Assembly: GCF_016801775.1 (NCBI RefSeq)
Contig: NZ_CP069004.1
Location: forward strand, 372,001-436,000
Direction of reading: 5' to 3'
From: Sulfitobacter mediterraneus
GTDB lineage: Bacteria; Pseudomonadota; Alphaproteobacteria; Rhodobacterales; Rhodobacteraceae
Length of the DNA stretch: 64,000 nt
The notes below the pieces were generated by a model. It was not told the origin of the DNA and did no database searches. It saw only the letters and a list, made by a program, of their open reading frames with translations. How positions within the stretch are numbered: position 1 is the first letter of the stretch; each line of letters opens with the position of its first letter. Both the position numbers and the translations under genes were made by a program. This document shows, in pieces, positions 61,308 to 64,000 of the stretch.

Positions 61308-61336
61308 AGGCGGGTTGGTCTTCATATGGTCCGTCC

Positions 61337-62044
61337 ATGACCGAGATCCTGCAAGAGCATCTGCCGCCGCCGCAAACCGTTGAGAACAAACTGCCTGGGG
61401 TTGGTCCCTGTGCGCCGGATGACTGGCTGCGCGTGGATGAGGCTTACGCCGCGCAACTGGCCTATCGTGCCCAACTGCTGGCCGAGAAACGCGAGGCTGT
61501 GCTGTGGATGGACCCCGCCGCATTGCCCGCTGCGCAGGAGGTGTTGGAGGAGGCCCTGCATCTGTTACCGGGGTTGGGATTTGAACGGGCAGGGGATGAG
61601 GTGATCTGCCCCGATGGCCGCATTGTGCCGCTGGACCATCAGCAACCTCTGCTCACCCTTGGCCATTTGGTGCAAGAAGATATCTGTATTTTGCAAAAGC
61701 GCGGGGATGAACACGTATTGACCGGCGCAGTTCTGTGTTTCCCGGCCAATTGGCGATTGGCGGAAAAGGCAGGCAAGCCGTTGGTTGATATTCATATCCC
61801 AGTGCCGGAATACGATGATGACATTGCCCGACGGGTACAGCGGATGTTTGACGGCGTGCGGGCCGGGCGGCCCCTGTGGCGGTTCAACCGGCTGAGCTAT
61901 GTTGAGGCGGATCTGCACCAACCGCGGCGCAAGGCTGTGGGGGAAGTGGAACGTTTCAACAGATCAGAGCGTCAATGCATCATCCGGATGCCGCGCACGG
62001 ATGCGGTGATCTTTACCATTCATACATGGGTTGTTCGGCGTTAG
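61337..62044 (+). CDS. DUF3445 haem-dependent oxidative N-demethylase homologue
   Basis: A 235-aa protein of the PF11927 family, whose best-studied members (HODM) use a haem in a PAS-like fold to oxidise dimethylamine-type substrates. Recognisable blocks are LGHLVQEDICIL, LTGAVLCFPANWRLAEKAGKPL, HIPVPEYDD, RFNRLSYVEADL and the ending FTIHTWVVRR. The His of PVPEYDD's neighbourhood may be a haem or substrate residue, but this is not certain. No other HODM subunit gene is adjacent, so it may work alone. It is divergent from dddP. The ribosome binding site is weak; ATG 61337 is chosen because earlier in-frame sequence overlaps dddP. Confidence 0.85.
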   Translation: MTEILQEHLPPPQTVENKLPGVGPCAPDDWLRVDEAYAAQLAYRAQLLAEKREAVLWMDPAALPAAQEVLEEALHLLPGLGFERAGDEVICPDGRIVPLDHQQPLLTLGHLVQEDICILQKRGDEHVLTGAVLCFPANWRLAEKAGKPLVDIHIPVPEYDDDIARRVQRMFDGVRAGRPLWRFNRLSYVEADLHQPRRKAVGEVERFNRSERQCIIRMPRTDAVIFTIHTWVVRR

Positions 62045-62090
62045 TATTGGGCCGCGTCGGGCGCAGATCAAACGACCTGCGCCCCTTTGC

Positions 62091-62519
62091 TCAGGCGACA
62101 TCCAGCACCATATGCGGCACCCCGTTCGACGTTTTCTGCGGTGACACACCGGCTGCATTCACGGTGGTATTCACCTGCCGCCGGTACGAACTGAACAGCT
62201 CGGACGCCACCACATCGATCGCCTCGTCAAAGCGAAGGGTCAGCGACCAATAGCCATTGGACGACAGCCGCGCCGCCTTGACCTCGCCGCGAAAGGCATG
62301 GCCCAGATAGCGCCCCGATATCCGCTGGCCGGGGGTCCAGCCGGGATGGGCATTGGCCGCTTTGGCCGCGATGGTGTTCCAATCGCGCATGCCCCACTGA
62401 TGGGCAATGGTTTCCAGCGCTTCTGCGTGACTGATGGTCTGGCCGCGTGCATTCAAATCACTGCGCAGGCGTTTGGCCTGTGCCTTGAGCACATCACGGG
62501 ACGGAATAGGATTGGTCAT
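62091..62519 (-). CDS. Glyoxalase-related small protein (PF20066 type)
   Basis: A 142-aa protein. The first 45 residues (IPSRDVLKAQAKRLRSDLNARGQTISHAEALETIAHQWGMRDWNT) are the typical helical start of proteins annotated as glyoxalase-related, followed by a beta-rich C-terminal part with GQRISGRYLGHAFRGEVKAA. A hydrolytic or glyoxalase activity has not been shown for such short forms. ATG 62519 is preceded by AGGAG at normal distance. It converges on the DUF3445 gene with a 46-base gap. Confidence 0.75.
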   Translation of the reverse strand: MTNPIPSRDVLKAQAKRLRSDLNARGQTISHAEALETIAHQWGMRDWNTIAAKAANAHPGWTPGQRISGRYLGHAFRGEVKAARLSSNGYWSLTLRFDEAIDVVASELFSSYRRQVNTTVNAAGVSPQKTSNGVPHMVLDVA

Positions 62520-62761
62520 ATCAAACACTCCTGCACTCGCGTCGGGTGAAAGGGATCCGCGTTGCCTGTCAATCAGCGAGATTGAAGGTTTGAAAACAAT
62601 TCAGGACTTCACCGGATTGCGGATGGCAGGGGCCTGACCCTTGGCGGTCATATAGGGGGAGGAATGGCGGTGTGCAAGGGGGCGTGGGTTGAAGAGCGGC
62701 AGAGGGCAATTGGGGGGCAGAGACGGCTTTGCGGACTTTGCGGCATATCTCTGAAACCACC
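62520..62761. other. Intergenic stretch leading into an AT-rich segment
   Basis: I see no convincing gene here. Sequence from about 62750 to 63260 becomes clearly more AT-rich than the rest of the window, which marks the edge of the segment that holds the orphan gene below. Confidence 0.4.
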
Positions 62762-63187
62762 TCACAATCCAAGGCATCTCTTGAGCCAGTTCCATATGGT
62801 CGAGCCGTTTTGCTTCTTGTCGGCAACAACTCCCGAGTTGTCGTTAAGTATTGCCGAGCCAGAATCCACTGATATCCCTAATTCTCGATAATACTCAGGA
62901 AAGTCGTCTTCGCCAAAACTAAAGCATTCAAGCATAAGTTCTTGATCTTCTATGAAGATGACAAAACCGATCGGTTTGCCATCTACTTCGCCCGATGCCC
63001 CTTCACTGCAAACTACTCTTTCTGAAGGAAGTTCGTCGTGTTTGACGGTTAAAAAATACCCGCAACCAGAAAAGCTGAGATCAACCAACACAGCTTCACT
63101 GTCTAATTTAGACCTCAATTCTTGGGAGAGGACGTTCGAAGTGAGTATGTCGACGACTTCCAACTCGAAGTCTTTGAAGATGGACAT
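62762..63187 (-). CDS. AT-rich orphan acidic protein, hypothetical
   Basis: A 141-aa acidic protein (MSIFKDFELEVVDILTSNVL ... WNWLKRCLGL) with alternating strands in the middle (GCGYFLTVKHDELP, GKPIGFVIFIEDQELMLECFSFG) and a single acidic turn EDDFPEYYRE. There is no signal peptide. The composition resembles small intracellular immunity or SUKH-like proteins, but no family can be named. Codon use and GC are clearly lower than in neighbouring genes, pointing to recent acquisition. GAGGA lies six to seven bases before ATG 63187. Nearby toxin-like genes are not visible. Confidence 0.65.
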   Translation of the reverse strand: MSIFKDFELEVVDILTSNVLSQELRSKLDSEAVLVDLSFSGCGYFLTVKHDELPSERVVCSEGASGEVDGKPIGFVIFIEDQELMLECFSFGEDDFPEYYRELGISVDSGSAILNDNSGVVADKKQNGSTIWNWLKRCLGL

Positions 63188-63325
63188 CTATGATCCTCGG
63201 AAATCCCAGTTGATTAGCCAAGATTGCCTTGGGGGCAGAAGAGAGCATATCTCACCATAATAGGGGACTACATTGGGCTCAAAGCAGCCTTTGATACAGT
63301 CTCGACCGGTCGAAATTCTCCCCTA

Positions 63326-64000
63326 TTACTCCACCAATCCGGCGGCATAGGCGATGGCGCGTTGGTAGTTGCCGCTGTCATTCCAAACCGACAACACTTT
63401 GAAGTTGCGGGTGCCCTGGCCGAAGGGTTTGCCGGGCTTCCAGCCGTTTTTGCGCAGCATATTGGCCGCGGTGGCCAGGGCATCTGCGGCGGTATAGGGG
63501 TCGGCACGGCCATCACCATTGCCATCCACCCCATAGCGCAGCCAGTTGCCCGCCAGAAACTGCATATGCCCCAATTCGCCCGAAGGGCCGCCGCGGGTCT
63601 TGCCGGAGATCACACCGCGATCGGCCATCTTGAGCGCGGCAATGGCGTGGGTTTCAAACTTGGGATGGCGGCGGCAATAGGATGCCAAAGTCACCGCACC
63701 GCTCACAATGGGTGTCTTTCCCAAATAGCCGCCCCAGCTTGTCTCAAGTCCCCAGATCGTTGCCAAAAGGCTGGCCGGAACTCCGTATGTCCGCTCAATC
63801 GCGGCGAAGGTATTGGGATTGCGGGCAATCTTCTTGCGTGTCTGGTTGACAAAGTTTTGCGCCGAACTGCCGGATCGCTTGGCCAGGAACCGCGCCGGAT
63901 CACCCTGCGATACGCCGGTCTGGCTGGAGGGGCGCGATTCAAAACGCCAGGTGATGTCTGACAGGCTGGCCGCGTTCAACGCCTGAAGTCCCCGTTGGCC
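63326..64000 (-). CDS. Lytic murein transglycosylase (MltB type), C-terminal part
   Basis: The frame runs from the stop at 63326-63328 to the end of the window, so the N-terminus is missing; about 224 residues are visible. It shows SAQNFVNQTRKKIARNPNTFAAIE, the catalytic glutamate in IWGLETSWGGYLGKTPIV, GELGHMQFLAGNWLRYGVDGNGDGRADPY and ADALATAANMLRKNGWKPGKPFG, all typical of GH103 (MltB) enzymes. These cleave the glycan strand of peptidoglycan to leave anhydromuramic ends. A membrane anchor or signal peptide would be in the missing part. Confidence 0.93.
   Translation of the reverse strand, partial: GQRGLQALNAASLSDITWRFESRPSSQTGVSQGDPARFLAKRSGSSAQNFVNQTRKKIARNPNTFAAIERTYGVPASLLATIWGLETSWGGYLGKTPIVSGAVTLASYCRRHPKFETHAIAALKMADRGVISGKTRGGPSGELGHMQFLAGNWLRYGVDGNGDGRADPYTAADALATAANMLRKNGWKPGKPFGQGTRNFKVLSVWNDSGNYQRAIAYAAGLVE

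Noticed and set aside
60554..61336. N-terminal extension of the DUF3445 protein
   Set aside because: It is antisense to dddP, whose product is certain; the real start is at 61337.
1..64000. CRISPR arrays, tRNA or rRNA genes, insertion sequences, phage genes
   Set aside because: Intergenic regions were read for regular repeats, cloverleaf elements and transposase motifs; none was convincing.

Overview
The window reads as ordinary chromosome of a marine alphaproteobacterium of the order Rhodobacterales, most likely the Roseobacter group. The grounds are the moderately high GC, a dddP DMSP lyase with every expected active-site residue, a soxBDAG sarcosine oxidase locus, a complete DctPQM TRAP operon, a divergent FliG, an OsmC/hydrolase fusion, and a split ccm cytochrome c maturation set. 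I could not place the genus. I saw no tRNA, rRNA, CRISPR array, transposase, integrase or phage gene.

Layout. 1-2.9 kb: end of tamB, a flavin reductase, and a PAS histidine kinase overlapping a stand-alone receiver protein. 2.9-11.4 kb: acetyl-CoA synthetase, divergent from a TRAP transporter operon, then dusA, a TauE/SafE permease, a PhyH-like dioxygenase and a small orphan gene. 11.4-13.4 kb (minus): DUF1289, ruvX and ccmI, overlapping end to end. 13.6-19.9 kb: sarcosine oxidase, with three very small membrane-protein genes between soxB and soxD and a clear terminator after soxG. 20-22.5 kb: two tandem paralogous secreted proteins, sodB, and a two-gene stress-type operon (69-aa hydrophilic protein plus host-attachment-family protein) behind a possible EcfG-type promoter. 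22.8-28 kb: LOG family protein, a LysM protein with a long Ala/Glu/Pro linker, rpiB, and an Atm1-type ABC exporter. 28.2-33.3 kb: an RND efflux pair behind a candidate TetR-type operator. 33.5-43.7 kb: yfgM-like/bamB/der, a TspO-like membrane protein, serS, yajC/secD/secF, a second TauE/SafE permease and an Mth938-like protein. 43.8-46.6 kb: ccmABCD-ccmG. 46.6-59.7 kb: aconitase, DUF1223, LpxL-type acyltransferase, fliG, a TPR protein, a 53-aa secreted protein, purB, a hydrolase-OsmC fusion, a trans-sulfuration enzyme, a PPOX-type flavoprotein and flagellin. 59.8-64 kb: dddP divergent from a DUF3445 haem-dependent N-demethylase homologue with a candidate operator between them, a glyoxalase-related protein, an AT-rich orphan, and the C-terminal part of a lytic transglycosylase.

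Functional theme. Several loci fit life on phytoplankton-derived osmolytes: DMSP cleavage (DddP), N-methyl amine oxidation (sarcosine oxidase, the DUF3445 protein), acetate activation, a TRAP carboxylate importer and two possible sulfite/sulfoacetate-type exporters. Much of the rest is envelope housekeeping (TamB, BamB, YajC-SecDF, LpxL, lytic transglycosylase, LysM) and cytochrome c maturation. No single striking new system stands out. The parts I would look at first are the tiny membrane proteins inside the sox locus, the dddP/DUF3445 divergent pair, the tandem secreted paralogues, the possible EcfG-type promoter, and two short dispersed 3'-end repeat families, one with compensatory hairpin changes.
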